From NCBI GenBank assembly GCA_029959085.1, contig JARWIR010000008.1:19578001-19642000 (forward strand): a DNA stretch of 64,000 bases. Reading direction: 5' to 3'. Below the pieces are notes generated by a model. The model was not told where the DNA came from, did not search any database, and saw only the letters and a list, made by a program, of their open reading frames with translations. A program made the translations under genes and the position numbers. The DNA comes from Nemophila menziesii (taxonomy: Eukaryota; Streptophyta; Magnoliopsida; Boraginales; Hydrophyllaceae). Below are positions 19,952-30,638 of the stretch, piece by piece (position 1 is the stretch's first letter; each line of letters starts with the position of its first letter).

Positions 19952-21481
19952 TGGTGTCGCCTAGGGTGTGATAAAAATAAGATAAAAATAAGCCAAGAAA
20001 CTACGCACTCTCACCCTAGACAGGCACAGTACTGCAAGTATTACAGGACGTATGCAAGTTTTAATGATAAATAGAGTTCGTTCTCAGGGACTTAAGTGTG
20101 TTAATCGCGTGAGTAGCAATTACGAGTAAGAAGTAAATAATTAAAGACAGAAAAGTAAAGGGAACAGATTTCGAAATTAAGCAATTAAAACTAAGAAAAT
20201 AAAGACAATAAAGTAAAATATGAAGAATATGAGATGAGAAGTATAGCTCAGGTTTTGCTAGTATGCACTAATCCTTCTAATCCTATCTATAAATCTAGTT
20301 AATAAGGGAGAATATTAGCTCTTGGTATACTTAGTCAGGATTCTAAATTCCCCAATCTTAGACCTTGAGAGCGACTAAGGGGGCTACGGTACAACCAAGA
20401 CGAGGACTCAAATAGGGTTATCAAACGCCACTAAGGCCCTATCCAGCACACTACAATCAATTGGTGATATGGTGGTTAAAACAAACCCTAATGACTATCT
20501 AGTTAGAAGTATGTTTTGTCGGAACTGCTATCGACACTAGACATTATGTGGTGGTTCAATAGTTAAACAACCTGTCAAGGAGACCATCTAACTACTCTTA
20601 AAACAATCCTAAAGTGATCAGTTCTAGGAAAGACATTAAATCAAAACACATAAACAAATATTAAGTAAGAAGCTAATATCAATTTAAAACATGTAATTAC
20701 CAAAGAAACTTAGATAGAAGAATTAGAATTCATAGATTATACATATGCAAAACCCAAGCTATGGGGAGTTTAGTTCATACCTGAAGGAAATAAACTAAAA
20801 GATATTACAAAAGACATCATCTTGCTCTCTACAATAAACTGGAAGAATAAAACCTTAAGAACTAATTACTATGAGGCAAGGATGATTTACAAGTGATATA
20901 AGGGTGTATTTATAGGTGTTTAGAAGACCTAATTCGTTTTCTTGAGGAAGAGTTAAGGTAATGGACTTCTAGCCCAACTCAAATTCGTATGGAAATAAAG
21001 ATAAACACTGCTGGACCGTTTTGAGCATATCTTCTTCGTTATTGGTCGGATTGAGCTCTATAAGATACCAAAAGAATCACAACAGAATTATCTTGACCCT
21101 CTAGAAGGAAATCATCAGATTCGGCCTATTTCTTAGGTAAAAACGCCTATCTTTGGACGTGTATGCAGAATCCCAGATTTAGGCAGCTTTTCCTTTTCCA
21201 TCTTTTTAGCTTTTGTTTCCTTATCTCCAATTACCATGCAAATCTCTTTACATAAGTTGTTGTCTTTGACTTGGACTCTAATTAATCTCCATAATTATCT
21301 TTAAAACTACACACTAAATAAACAATTAAACCCAATATGCTCTAAAAATAATAATTCTACAAATCAAGACTCAAAATAGGAAAGTGCACTAAAACTCAAG
21401 AAAATCGACATTATTGACTTCTAAATCACTTAAAATGATGTCTCATCCTAACATTAATCTATCACAACTGAGGAGACATCA
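19952..21481 (-). repeat. 5' LTR of the outer retrotransposon
   Basis: 1,530 bp, bounded by TG..CA. It carries two tandem copies of ATAAAAATAAG near 19,970-19,992 where the partner LTR has one. About 24 further substitutions separate it from 1,934-3,452. Confidence 0.92.
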
Positions 21482-21486
21482 TAAGC
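21482..21486. repeat. Target-site duplication (TAAGC), right copy, outer retrotransposon
   Basis: Exact match to 1,929-1,933. Host sequence CCAATAGCTATTCC follows. Confidence 0.9.
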
Positions 21487-21612
21487 CCAATAGCTATTCC
21501 ATATCTGTCAGCTGACGATGCAGTTTCACCCTAAACCAAAGGATAAAAAAATGGTTTTTACTTGCATCATCCATCCATGTGTTGTCAATATAAACAATTT
21601 TTACTATTGTAC

Positions 21613-21732
21613 CTGTAAAATCATGATATGTTCACCATTTTTCAAAAGGTTAATACAGATTCCCTCAGTTTCAGGTACACCCATTGTGTCCAAAACAACA
21701 TCAAATCTCCTTTTTATTACCTTCTCAACATC
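21613..21732 (-). pseudogene. Exon fragment of a zinc-binding alcohol dehydrogenase/quinone oxidoreductase-like gene
   Basis: A 40-codon in-phase exon is bounded on the minus strand by AAG acceptor and GTACAA donor. It encodes FDVVLDTMGVPETEGICINL and then LLKNGEHIMILQ. This resembles the FDAVLDTIGGPETE..NFL..GGHYMTLQ segment of RTN4IP1-type oxidoreductases. No neighbouring exons of that gene were found, and the next coding-like pieces belong to other families. It is most likely a captured or relic fragment. Confidence 0.6.
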
Positions 21733-21928
21733 CTTAAAATAATAAAAGTTAAAAAAAAAAGTTAGAAACATATTTTGTATTAATGAAGAAGAGTAGATGG
21801 CGAAGAAAATCTGAAATTGGTCCAAAGCACTGCCTGATACATGCACATGTTGAAGACTTTATAAGCTATTTATATACAGAGATGAAACTGCACCCTTTTC
21901 ACAATAAAATATGGATCCAATGATTTAC

Positions 21929-22015
21929 CTGTTAACATTTTCAAAGTGACTCCCATACTTCGTATAAAAAATCTCACGCACTTTAGATCGCTCAGCGTCA
22001 ACTACTTTTCGTCCT
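21929..22015 (-). pseudogene. Exon-like fragment, unidentified
   Basis: The minus strand shows a TAG acceptor, an open stretch encoding VVDAERSKVREIFYTKYGSH and a GTAAAT donor. I do not recognise the family. It has the same orientation as the two fragments on either side but no shared gene identity could be shown. Confidence 0.3.
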
Positions 22016-22675
22016 CTATAGCATTTTTGTAATGAATCATTTGTCAAGTTCCAAGCTTATTTACTTACATGTAGTGCAAAAGACTCTCTAGTATTATCAT
22101 ACCCCCACATTCACCAGTTAATTCATTCATTTAATGCGCTGGGCCCATTGGTCCAATTGTTTATCTAGTTTAAAAATTTAATTTGTGTTCTAGGGCAAAA
22201 ACTAAATTACCCCCATTGAAAGGTTAATTTAACATATATTGCTCCAAGCTGGGAAATAAACTGATATAAAATATCTTATTAACTCATCAGAATCACCTAT
22301 ATCATAATAATTCCATTTTATCACTAACATATATTAGTAGTTGACTCCATAATCCATTTTAATATTAGAAATACCAATATTGTTTTGTGCCAAAACATTA
22401 CTCTCATATGGAAAATGAGCTAAATTTCAAAATTAGGTCAAATAATCTCATATAAAACAAATGATTCCTTTGTATAGTGAATTTTACCCAAAATTCTATC
22501 AATAATCCCACCAAATTAAATGATTTTTTAATATACAAAAAGGTTTTCCAGGTGGTGTTTTCTATGTCTTAATCTATGTCTTATATTATTATATAACCAA
22601 GAAATATACTTACCAAAACGGAACATCAAGTTAAAGGATTCTACATACTAACATACTAATATGTAATAGTATTAC

Positions 22676-22768
22676 CTTGCGCAAAAATGTCGTTAACTCT
22701 GCTATTACATGCTCTAAAACACACGACAGATTTTGATGAAGTGGAGAAGTAGCTATCACAGCAAAAGC
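22676..22768 (-). pseudogene. Exon fragment of a CAND1-like gene
   Basis: A 31-codon in-phase exon sits between a TTTTTCAG acceptor and a GTAATA donor on the minus strand. It encodes SPLHQNLSCVLEHVIAELTT followed by FLRK. CAND1, the cullin-associated HEAT-repeat protein that exchanges F-box substrate receptors, has a closely similar segment (LSCVLE..I.ELT.FLRKANRALRQ). Only this exon is present, so it is a fragment. It supports a gene-fragment mosaic at 21.6-22.8 kb. Confidence 0.6.
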
Positions 22769-22846
22769 CTGAAAAAGAAGGTAAATATATAAGTAAACAT
22801 TTCGAATCATGTCTTTTCGTTTATACTTTTTAATACTTTTAGAAAT

Positions 22847-23220
22847 TCAGCAAAATTTTCATTTTTTTAGCATTTTTAAGATATTTATTGGGGAATCTAA
22901 CGAGCTGGTTCCTCGAATCCGAAACGACATACGAAAACTAGAATATATGTTCTACTTCCGAGAAAAAATTTGGCCAAAAATATCATCGTTTAGTCCTCTA
23001 TTTAATCACCCAAACACGCCTCTATGCTAAGTTTTTCTGCAGAATTTTCAGTTTTTTAGCATTATTGAGACATATATTGGGGCATCTAACGAGTTGGTTC
23101 CTCTAATTCGAAAAGACATACGAAGACTAGAATATATGTTCTACTCCCTGAAAAAAATTTGGCCAAAAATATCATCGTTTAGTCCTCCATTTAATCACCC
23201 AAACATGTTTTTCTGTAAGA
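22847..23220. repeat. Tandem duplication, unit about 190 bp
   Basis: Two adjacent copies share strings such as TCTAACGAGNTGGTTCCTC, ATATATGTTCTACT and AAATATCATCGTTTAGTCCT. The second starts near 23,038. The ORF at 22,809-23,030 only reflects this repeat. Confidence 0.7.
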
Positions 23221-23289
23221 TTCTGTAAAAAAAAATTTCAAACAAGTCCTTGCGTTTTATATTCATTTCTACACTATAATTCAAAATAT

Positions 23290-23670
23290 GCAGTATAACT
23301 TAGGCAAACATGCACTACAGGTCCCTATATTAGGCAAGAATTACTCTAGAGATCCATATTATGCAAGAATTACACTATATATCTCTATATTATACAATAA
23401 TTATACTACAGTACCCTACATTATGCAAAACTAATACCATAGGTCCATATATTATGCAAGAATTACATTACAAGTCCTTCATTATACAAGAACTACACTA
23501 AAGGTCCTATAATATGCAACAATTAAACCACAATTCCCTTTATATTGCAAGATCTACCCTACAGTTCCTATATCACGCAATAATTACACTATACGTCCCT
23601 ATATTATGCAAGAATAACACTATTTAGCCCCATGTACCATGCAAAAATTACCCTACACATCCCTATATCT
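23290..23670. repeat. Degenerate tandem repeat, unit about 40 bp
   Basis: Roughly nine units vary around TATATTATGCAAGAATTACA followed by CTACAGGTCCC. One diverged relative occurs near 29,655-29,690 (CTATATTATGCAAAGG). No coding or structural role is evident. Confidence 0.65.
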
Positions 23671-24340
23671 ACTTTATTAAGTTAATTGCAGAAAAAGTCC
23701 TCCAAAATACATAGAGTATAATCTGACCCCTATCATCCACATAGATAGGAATGAAAGAATGGGAGAAAAAGAGTGAGTTACTCAGTGAGGATTAGTAAAA
23801 GCAGGTTCATCCACATAGAACCTTTGTTTAGATGCTTATATTTCTACAAATTTTTAACTTACAATACCAAATACTCCCAATAAAACAGCCTAAGTACAAT
23901 ACTTTTAATGACATATACGTGTAATTATTCCTTTTTTTGTCCAGAAAAAAGTGGCTAAAAATGAACAATCACAATGGAGATTCGCATAAACTATACAATA
24001 TGTCGTTAGTAGGTGAAATTTTTAACGTGAAACTTTTATCGAATCAACAGATACTTGGGAACATATGTATCAATCAACATAATTCAATCAATTTTTATAC
24101 TAACAACACTGAAAATAAAATTGCATAATTATATGGCCTAATTAATTGACACAAAATATAAAATTGTAGAGTGGAATGAATAAAAAGATTTACAAGATCA
24201 TTAGCAACGAGCTTGGAAATGCGATCGAAGAGCTCAAAATTAGCGCATCCAAGTAATATTAGGCTGACCCATTAATTTTGTTATACGTTTTATATCACAA
24301 TTTGTTTCGAGTGGCTTGCTTCAAATGTGAGATTTTTATC
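23671..24340. other. Intergenic, nothing recognised
   Basis: No gene, RNA or clear repeat boundary is visible in this interval. The short ORF at 23,937-24,128 has no recognisable family. Confidence 0.5.
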
Positions 24341-24344
24341 AAAT

Positions 24345-24830
24345 GTATTTTAGGAGGTGTGATATTTTTAATCATAGTTTGGAGGTGTAATAATTTTATT
24401 TTTCTTACTTAAGGTTTGATATTTTTTCAGTGTGATAGGTTTATCACGCGTATTTTAGGTGTGATAGAAATACAATTTTGCTTTAGGTGAGACATTTTTA
24501 TCGCTCATGATTCAGGTGTAATAAAATCATCACTCTTACTTCAGGTTTAATATTTTTATCCTAATTGTAGGTGTAATATTTTTTAGGAGTGATATTTTTA
24601 TCATAGTTTGCAGGTGTGATATTTTTATCTCTTACTTAAGATGTGGAATTTTTTAGTGTAATAGGTTTATTTTATATAAAACTGTCACTTTGTTTTAGGT
24701 GTAAATTGTAATATATTTTTATCACTCATGATTCAGATTCAGGTGTAATAAAAGTATCCCTTTTATTTCATGTTTGATATTTTTATCATAATTGCAGGTG
24801 TAATATTTTTTTGAGTGTGATTAGTTTTCC
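24345..24830. repeat. Degenerate tandem repeat around AGGTGTGATATTTTTATCA
   Basis: The words GGTGTGATATTTTTATC, GGTGTAATA and CAGGTTTAATATTTTTATC recur more than a dozen times with irregular spacing. The interval is T-rich and noncoding. Confidence 0.6.
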
Positions 24831-25002
24831 ACTATAATAATTCTTGAATTTTTAGTGAGAGATTTTTGTTTTTCCAGTGTAAGTGTCTTTTGGTTTCTTT
24901 AATTCATAATTTTTATTTTCTTTTTTTATAACTTAATTATAATTTTTTTTGTTTTTTCATTTTAGACTTATTAAAATATTACTTTATCGCACTATAAAAA
25001 TA

Positions 25003-25420
25003 TTACTCTCTAATGGCTCAATCACTTCTCAATTACATAGCAAAGAATTTTATTGATCTTATGACCACTAATGTGCATTCACAGAGTGAGAAGTTAAGAG
25101 AACAAGAAGCTTCAATTCAGATTTTAGGTACTCAATTAGAACAAATGAATAAATTTCTTACAAATATTATGGAACAAAAAGAATTGAAGGCTATCGAAGG
25201 AGGTGTGGCAATGTTGGGTTCGAAACTTCTAAGGCTATTTGCCTTGAAATTGAAGAAAATAAGGAAGTACCGCTTGCTGCCGAAAGTGTCGTGGAAGTTC
25301 CAAGTACCGAAGAAGAACCAACCAAGTCTAGCCCCGTGGACTCTAACTGTTCAGAAGATGATGTGGAAGAAGATTCAGAAAAACAAATATTTGCATGGTA
25401 GATTTTGTTATGAAGCCCAT
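25003..25420 (+). pseudogene. Scrambled fragment of the Athila-like element (3' noncoding piece joined to gag piece)
   Basis: About 43 bp (25,003-25,047) match 3,784-3,827 of the outer element's 3' noncoding DNA. Next comes a gag-derived coding remnant in plus orientation with GTQLEQMNKFLTNIMEQKEL and KAIEGG, then a frameshift into the acidic region. In the parent element these two parts lie kilobases apart and in opposite relative orientation, so this is a rearranged relic. The apparent 142-codon frame is not a gene. Confidence 0.65.
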
Positions 25421-25444
25421 CCGCTCAGGAAAACTGAATAACAT

Positions 25445-26538
25445 TTCAGGTTGTGTGCATGCTTGTTTTGTTTTTGGTAAGTGATGATTGATATGTAGTT
25501 ATGATGTGTTCAATTTAGTAAAAAAATGTACACCTTATATGTGCCAATCATTGTTCTTTTTACAACTGTGGTTTTTTGAGCATGTTTTAATAAGGGAGAC
25601 GATGTACCCAACCATTACCCCATGTTCGTCAAATGAAAAGTAAAGTGTTCAGACAAAAATTTATTTTGGTGAGACCATCAACTCGGCCAAGGGAGATCAG
25701 ATAAACAATTCATGTATTTGATGATGGGTTATTGGTCTAAAATGTTGGTATGTGTGTTCGATGAGGTACCCTTCTAAGAAGCCCATCTCTTCTACATATG
25801 AAAATCAAGGAACGTTGAGCCAGAATTCCAACTTGAATCTAACTTCCTCCTTAATATCTTCCATAATGCGTCTTTTGTTGGGGACTGACATTGTTATTAT
25901 CAAGATTGACAACACAAATACATCTCTTTTTTGTGACAGGTAACAAAATGTGGAGCAACTCGATTATTGAAAGCAAAACTTAAAGCAGTAACTCGACTCG
26001 ATTATTGTTGATATCTTCAAAGATAAAAATGTTACTATTCCACGGTTACTTTGGATTTTGCCCTTACACACAAGACATTAATTCCACATCAGACCATAAT
26101 TGGAAGACTAGCCTCTACTACTGCGAAAAATTTAAAAATTTGTTAGGCCTAAACTTTATATCTAGGAATGGAGCGGTTGATTTTCATATCCTAAAACTAC
26201 ACATCAGAACTAAGATGCATGAAATTCGTTCAAAACTTCACGCATACTACACTTTACAACGCCTTCTAATCCACCACACATTTTACTAACTGCACCACAC
26301 AAAAAGACCCTGCTATATACACACTTTCTATAACAATATAAACACTCCACAATTCATATTTCAATGACTCAACTACACATCAAACATTAAAGTAAAACAG
26401 AGAAATACGAAGAAAAAAAAAGTGCATCTCAACAATTCATAGTCATACAAAACAACATAACACAAAACTTAAATTCAAAACTCCAAAACTTAAATAATTT
26501 AACACAATACTGCATTATAGCGAAATAGTGCCTTATTT
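25445..26538. other. Intergenic DNA downstream of EBP2
   Basis: The ORFs at 25,752-25,943 and 26,005-26,289 match nothing I recognise. The A-rich part from about 26,280 to 26,530 probably holds the 3' UTR of the minus-strand EBP2 gene. No other feature is supported. Confidence 0.5.
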
Positions 26539-27420
26539 TCACCTTTTACGTTGTCTTTTATTCATCCCCTCACTTTTCCCAAAATCTCTAAAATCATTAG
26601 TAGTTTCAGCAGTATTTTGTTTCTTCGAACCTTTCCTTCCTCCAAATCCAAACTTACTATCCTTAAAAACCCTACTCCCCTTCTTTTTATCACTTCCAAT
26701 TTTACCCTTTCCAAATTGTTTACCTTTCCCTCCAGATCTATCACCCGGTGCTACAAAAGGTCTCTTCTTATTAACTCTCTCAAATGATTTCCCATCTTCA
26801 AACGGAAACTCATTATCACCATCTTTATCATTAAACCCATTTTGTTTTCTTTCTTTTCTCCATTTTTTAACAGATTCAATCTCATCTTTCTTCTGTTTAA
26901 TCCTCTCCTTTTGCTTTTCCGCTTGTATTTCCTTAGAAATCTTCTTATTCTCACGTGATTTTCTCCTTTCATCAGCTTCTTCAATCCGTTTCTTTTCAGC
27001 TAATAAACGACCTTTCACTTTCACCATATGAGTATCAGTTTTCACCATCTCTGCGTAATAATCAACTGGCCGTAAAAACGGAACACCTTTTGCTTGAAAA
27101 GTGGTTAAAGCTTGTCTAGCACCTTCTAATGCTTGTGTATAGAAAGCTAATTCTCGAGTTAAATCATCGTTTACATCTACTTCTTGTTCCGGTTCGATGT
27201 TAAGTGAAAGTTTGTGGGTCCAGTCTAGGTTTTCGGGCCATGTGATATCTTCGAGCTTTTCGAGTAAACCTTCTCTGTTGTATACAGCTGTTTTTGAAGG
27301 TTCGGTTAATTTCACATCTCCTGCTTCATCTTCTTCTTCCTCGGACTCTGTTTCGGACTCGGAAAGCTCTGGATCGTTATTCACTGGTTCGTAACGTTTA
27401 CCTTTTCGTGGGACCCCCAT
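26539..27420 (-). CDS. EBP2: rRNA-processing protein EBP2 homologue
   Basis: This single-exon gene encodes 293 residues, the usual length for plant EBP2. EBP2 is a nucleolar protein needed for 27S pre-rRNA processing and 60S ribosomal subunit assembly. The N-terminus (about 15-45) is acidic (SESETESEEEEDEAGDVK). The family core follows: YNREGLLEKLEDITWPENLD, TRELAFYTQALEGAR and GVPFLRPVDYYAEMVKTD (about 45-155). A long basic coiled coil (about 155-200) and a Lys/Gly/Arg-rich tail ending MNKRQRKR complete it, consistent with nucleolar targeting. The frame is uninterrupted. It is the only intact host gene in the window. The overlapping plus-strand ORF at 26,528-27,031 is its antisense shadow. 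Confidence 0.93.
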   Translation of the reverse strand: MGVPRKGKRYEPVNNDPELSESETESEEEEDEAGDVKLTEPSKTAVYNREGLLEKLEDITWPENLDWTHKLSLNIEPEQEVDVNDDLTRELAFYTQALEGARQALTTFQAKGVPFLRPVDYYAEMVKTDTHMVKVKGRLLAEKKRIEEADERRKSRENKKISKEIQAEKQKERIKQKKDEIESVKKWRKERKQNGFNDKDGDNEFPFEDGKSFERVNKKRPFVAPGDRSGGKGKQFGKGKIGSDKKKGSRVFKDSKFGFGGRKGSKKQNTAETTNDFRDFGKSEGMNKRQRKR

Positions 27421-28003
27421 TCACAATTCAATCACAGACCTAAAGAATATTCAATATTTAAGCAACGAAAATATCAATACATATCAAGAGCTTAAATTAC
27501 TAAGGGCATTTATAGAAAACCTCAGGAATCGATAAATAAAACTTAATTAATCGAGCAATAAAAACCCATAAAATCCTCAAAATAACAATCATAAATTAGA
27601 TTATAGACGATGTTTAGCTTGTGAATAATTTACAGAAGGTAAAAGGAAGAAGAAAAACCTGATTTTCTTGGCGGAGGAGGTTGCGTTCAAAAACCTCAGA
27701 TAAAACCTAATGTCTGATAATTAAGTTTAGTAGAGAATTTGGACCCGACACTGGAGAACTTAGAAAGAAGAGAGCCCAACCCAAAAAAAAATATAAGCCC
27801 AACCCAAAATGAATTATATGGGCTCAAGCCCATCACCCGTCTAATGATTTTACCAATTTCTAATTATAAAAAGAATTTTCCAATAATATTACTCATTATA
27901 TCCAAAAAGAAAAAAAATATATTACTCACAAATTTGTGGGGATATTAATTCGAATGCGGTGTATTCCTAAAGAGTTTTTTTTTTAAAGATCGAAAGTTGG
28001 TCT
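27421..28003 (-). promoter_or_regulatory. EBP2 upstream region and 5' UTR
   Basis: This interval lies upstream of the EBP2 start on the minus strand. It is AT-rich and has no competing gene. I cannot fix the transcription start or a TATA box with confidence. A possible 5'-UTR intron cannot be ruled out: AG/GT-like strings occur near 27,610-27,660. Confidence 0.4.
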
Positions 28004-28312
28004 AGTGGTTAGGGGTGGATCCAGAAGATAAATTAAGGAGGGGTTTCAAATATATAGGAGTTTGGAGATCAACGTATATTGAATTTTTTTTAAGGTAAAA
28101 ATAGGATATATAAATATATAACTAGTAATGTAAGAATGCAAATATGAGAATACAACACCATTACGTTTCACGTCTCTTTAATAGATGAGATTAGTCATCC
28201 AAAAAAATATGTAAACTAACAATCATTATACTTAATTTATTATAAAATTACTAAGTATTACTATTTTCAAATTCAAAATCGAGACTTGTATAAAAGACTT
28301 TCAATATCTAAT
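28004..28312. mobile_element. Old, truncated relative of the hAT MITE at 35,961
   Basis: The left end GGGGTGGATCCAGAAG and the following GGAGGGGTTTCAAATATA resemble the start of the MITE at 35,961 (CAGGGGCTGATCCAGAAG.., GGAGGGGCTTGAAATATA). The right end is missing and the copy abuts the MITE starting at 28,313. Confidence 0.5.
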
Positions 28313-28575
28313 AGGATTAATGCCCAAGAAACACCTCAAGTTAGAAGTCATTCGCCCTCACCCCAACCATTATGTTTTTGCCAATAAAAGGCCACATACA
28401 TTTTGCTTTTTCCTTTTCTTTTTCATGAAAATAGTCGTTTGAGTTATGGGAAGCTTTCCAAGACTCGAATTTTGAGTTTTTGGGAAGCTTCTCATAACTC
28501 ACTGTTCTTTAAAAACGACGGTACCTTGTATAGGAAAGGGTGTAAGGTGGCAGGTGCTTATTAGGCATTAACCCT
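28313..28575. mobile_element. Palindrome-rich MITE, copy 1
   Basis: This 263-bp element has ends AGGATTAATGCCCAAG and (reverse complement) AGGGTTAATGCCTAAT, giving terminal inverted repeats of about 14 bp. The body shares CACCTCAAGTTAGAA, AAAAGGCCACATA and GTGTAAGGTGGCAGGTGC with copy 2. It contains GAGTTATGGGAAGCT..AGCTTCTCATAACTC. A target-site duplication is not clear. Confidence 0.6.
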
Positions 28576-28931
28576 ATTTAATAAGCTGGTCTTATGAAAA
28601 TTGACGAATTTATAACTTAATTTTACTATATTAAAGAACAAGGATTTTTTTATAATGTTAAATGATGTTTTAATTTATTTTTAAATAAAGGTTAGAAGAA
28701 TTTTTTTTTTCAATAATTGTCATCGCACGTTATAAAAGAAAAAAAATCAAAGCTGCAGCTTTGATAAATAAATTAGAAAAAAAAAAGTTTCGGCGTACAT
28801 CACAACAGATGGTTTCTGCCTTGGTCAATCTGACTGTTTCAGGTCAATTATAAAAATAAAAAAAATAAAAAAAAGCACTACATGTGCATTTAATTATCAC
28901 TTTCACCGCTGTGAAGGTTTTAAAAGAAGAA

Positions 28932-29226
28932 AGGATTATTGCCCAAGAAACACCTCAAGTTAGAATTAATTTCCTCTCACGCCAACTATCATTTTTTTGC
29001 CCATAAAAGGCCACATATATTTTTCTTTTTCCTTTTCTTTCCCATAAAAAGAGTTGTTTGAGTTATGGGAAGCTTCCCATAACTCAAACTTTGAGTAATG
29101 GGAAGTTTCCCATTACTCAAACATTGAGTAATGGGAAGTTTCCCATTACTCGTTGTTCTTCAAAAAAGACGGTGTCTTTTATAGGCAAGGGCGTAAGGTG
29201 GCAGGTGCCTATTGGGCATTAACCCT
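28932..29226. mobile_element. Palindrome-rich MITE, copy 2
   Basis: This 295-bp relative of copy 1 starts AGGATTATTGCCCAAG and ends GGGCATTAACCCT. It carries three palindromes in tandem (29,057-29,152): GTTATGGGAAGCTTCCCATAAC once and GTAATGGGAAGTTTCCCATT twice. The extra ~33 bp compared with copy 1 reflect duplication of one palindrome. Confidence 0.6.
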
Positions 29227-30638
29227 AAAAGAAAAGTCAAAGAAACGTTTCTGGTGGTTAGCTTCCACACGTGAAGCAAAAAACATTTGAAAAAAAAATA
29301 AAAAAGTTGTTTAACTTCACCACAATGAAGCGAAAGCATTTAAAAAAAACAAAAGTCAAACCTCAGTTTTGACCGTAGAAAAAAAAATTACGTCTCCTTT
29401 CTGAGCCACACGTTAACTCACGACACTCTTATAGTCTATTTCACTAACTCAGTTAAAAATTTAACAAAAATAAAGGATATCCTAGGTATTTCATTGACCA
29501 TAACTATTTACAATTTAGGTCATAACTATATATTTTTTCCAATATAGTCCACCTTCTTTTGATTAATTTAAATATAAAGTTAAAGTTCAATATTGGTACC
29601 TTTATTTTGTGAAACTACACTTTTGAATTTCATAAAATCTTCATATGAAGCATAGTTTCACTATACACCTCTATATTATGCAAAGGTTGGAATGCAATTC
29701 CCTATATTGTTTAAATTTATATCTTAAAAATTTATAATATTTGATTTTTACTCTTAATAAAAGCTTTAAATTTAACCTCTAAAAATAAAGAATTCTTCAT
29801 GATCTGTCTTTTGGGTCGGTTAACTGCAAAATTTGTCTTGGTTAATTGAAAAATTGGTATGTAATAATTATTTTTAGCCCAAATGAACACCAATATCACA
29901 ACTGTTAATTTTGTAATCGGACCTTTAATTACAAAATTGATCCATGTTATAAGAAATAAGAGAATGATAAATAATTTTAAAATTTCTCAAATGCATCAAT
30001 GACACTCTATTTTTTTATAAAATTGATTTATGAACATATTTTCCATTTTATTGGAATTCCAACCAACTATTATAGATTTACCCTTGATTTCACTAAGAAG
30101 GTAAAAGCAATAATACTTAAGCTAAGAATAAATATAAATAGGTAAATAAATAAAATATGAACTAATGGGAGATGGTTTCTTGAGGAATAAGGGTGAGTGA
30201 GTGTGTTCAAATTAGTCGGTATTCATATGCACTCTAACTCTTGGGCTATATATAGGTTATTATTTTGTATATTTTTTGATTGTCTTGTTATATATTGTGT
30301 ATAAATCATGCATACATTCATTTATTTCATATATTATGTTTCATATATTTTTGTATTTGTGTATTTATTTATGTGAAATTGTTTATATATTTATTGTGTT
30401 GTAATTTTATTTATTTATTTATTATGATGTAATTTTATTTATTTATTTATTTATTTGTGATGTAATTTTATTTATTTATTGGTTTGTATTTATATTCAAG
30501 CCATTTGTTTGTAATTTGTGTTATTTATATTCATTGTGTTGTAATTTTTTTTTCATTTTATCAATTGGGTTGTAATAATTATTTATTTTATTTTCATATG
30601 AATGTAGTTGTCTAGTTATCTAAGATTGTCGTAAAAAG
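29227..30638. other. Intergenic AT-rich DNA
   Basis: No gene is seen. A TTTA microsatellite lies at about 30,385-30,480 within repeats of GATGTAATTTTATTTATT. The interval leads into the TNP2-like fragment at 30,639. Confidence 0.5.

Larger units (their letters stand above)
1934..21481 (-). mobile_element. Outer Athila-like Ty3/gypsy retrotransposon, non-autonomous, split by a nested copy
   Basis: The element runs on the minus strand between TAAGC duplications. Without the nested insertion and its 5-bp duplication it is about 9.65 kb. Order in its own sense: 5' LTR (19,952-21,481), tRNA-Asp-type primer binding site, gag-protease with an integrase tail (stop codons present), covarying hairpin, GC-rich island, env-position ORF (two stops), long 3' noncoding region, polypurine tract, 3' LTR (1,934-3,452). 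The two LTRs differ by about 24 substitutions plus one 11-bp duplication, counted by eye, or roughly 1.6%. There is no RT, RNase H or integrase core. Athila affinity rests on the tRNA-Asp PBS, the protease type and the extra ORF near the 3' end. Confidence 0.9.

Noticed and set aside
26528..27031. Plus-strand Ser/Leu/Phe-rich ORF opposite EBP2
   Set aside because: It is the antisense shadow of the Lys/Glu-rich EBP2 coding sequence.
27995..28030. tRNA A-box-like string (GGTCTAGTGGTTAGGGGT) suggesting a tRNA gene or SINE
   Set aside because: No B box, no cloverleaf and no A-rich 3' end; the position corresponds to the end of a hAT-MITE relative.
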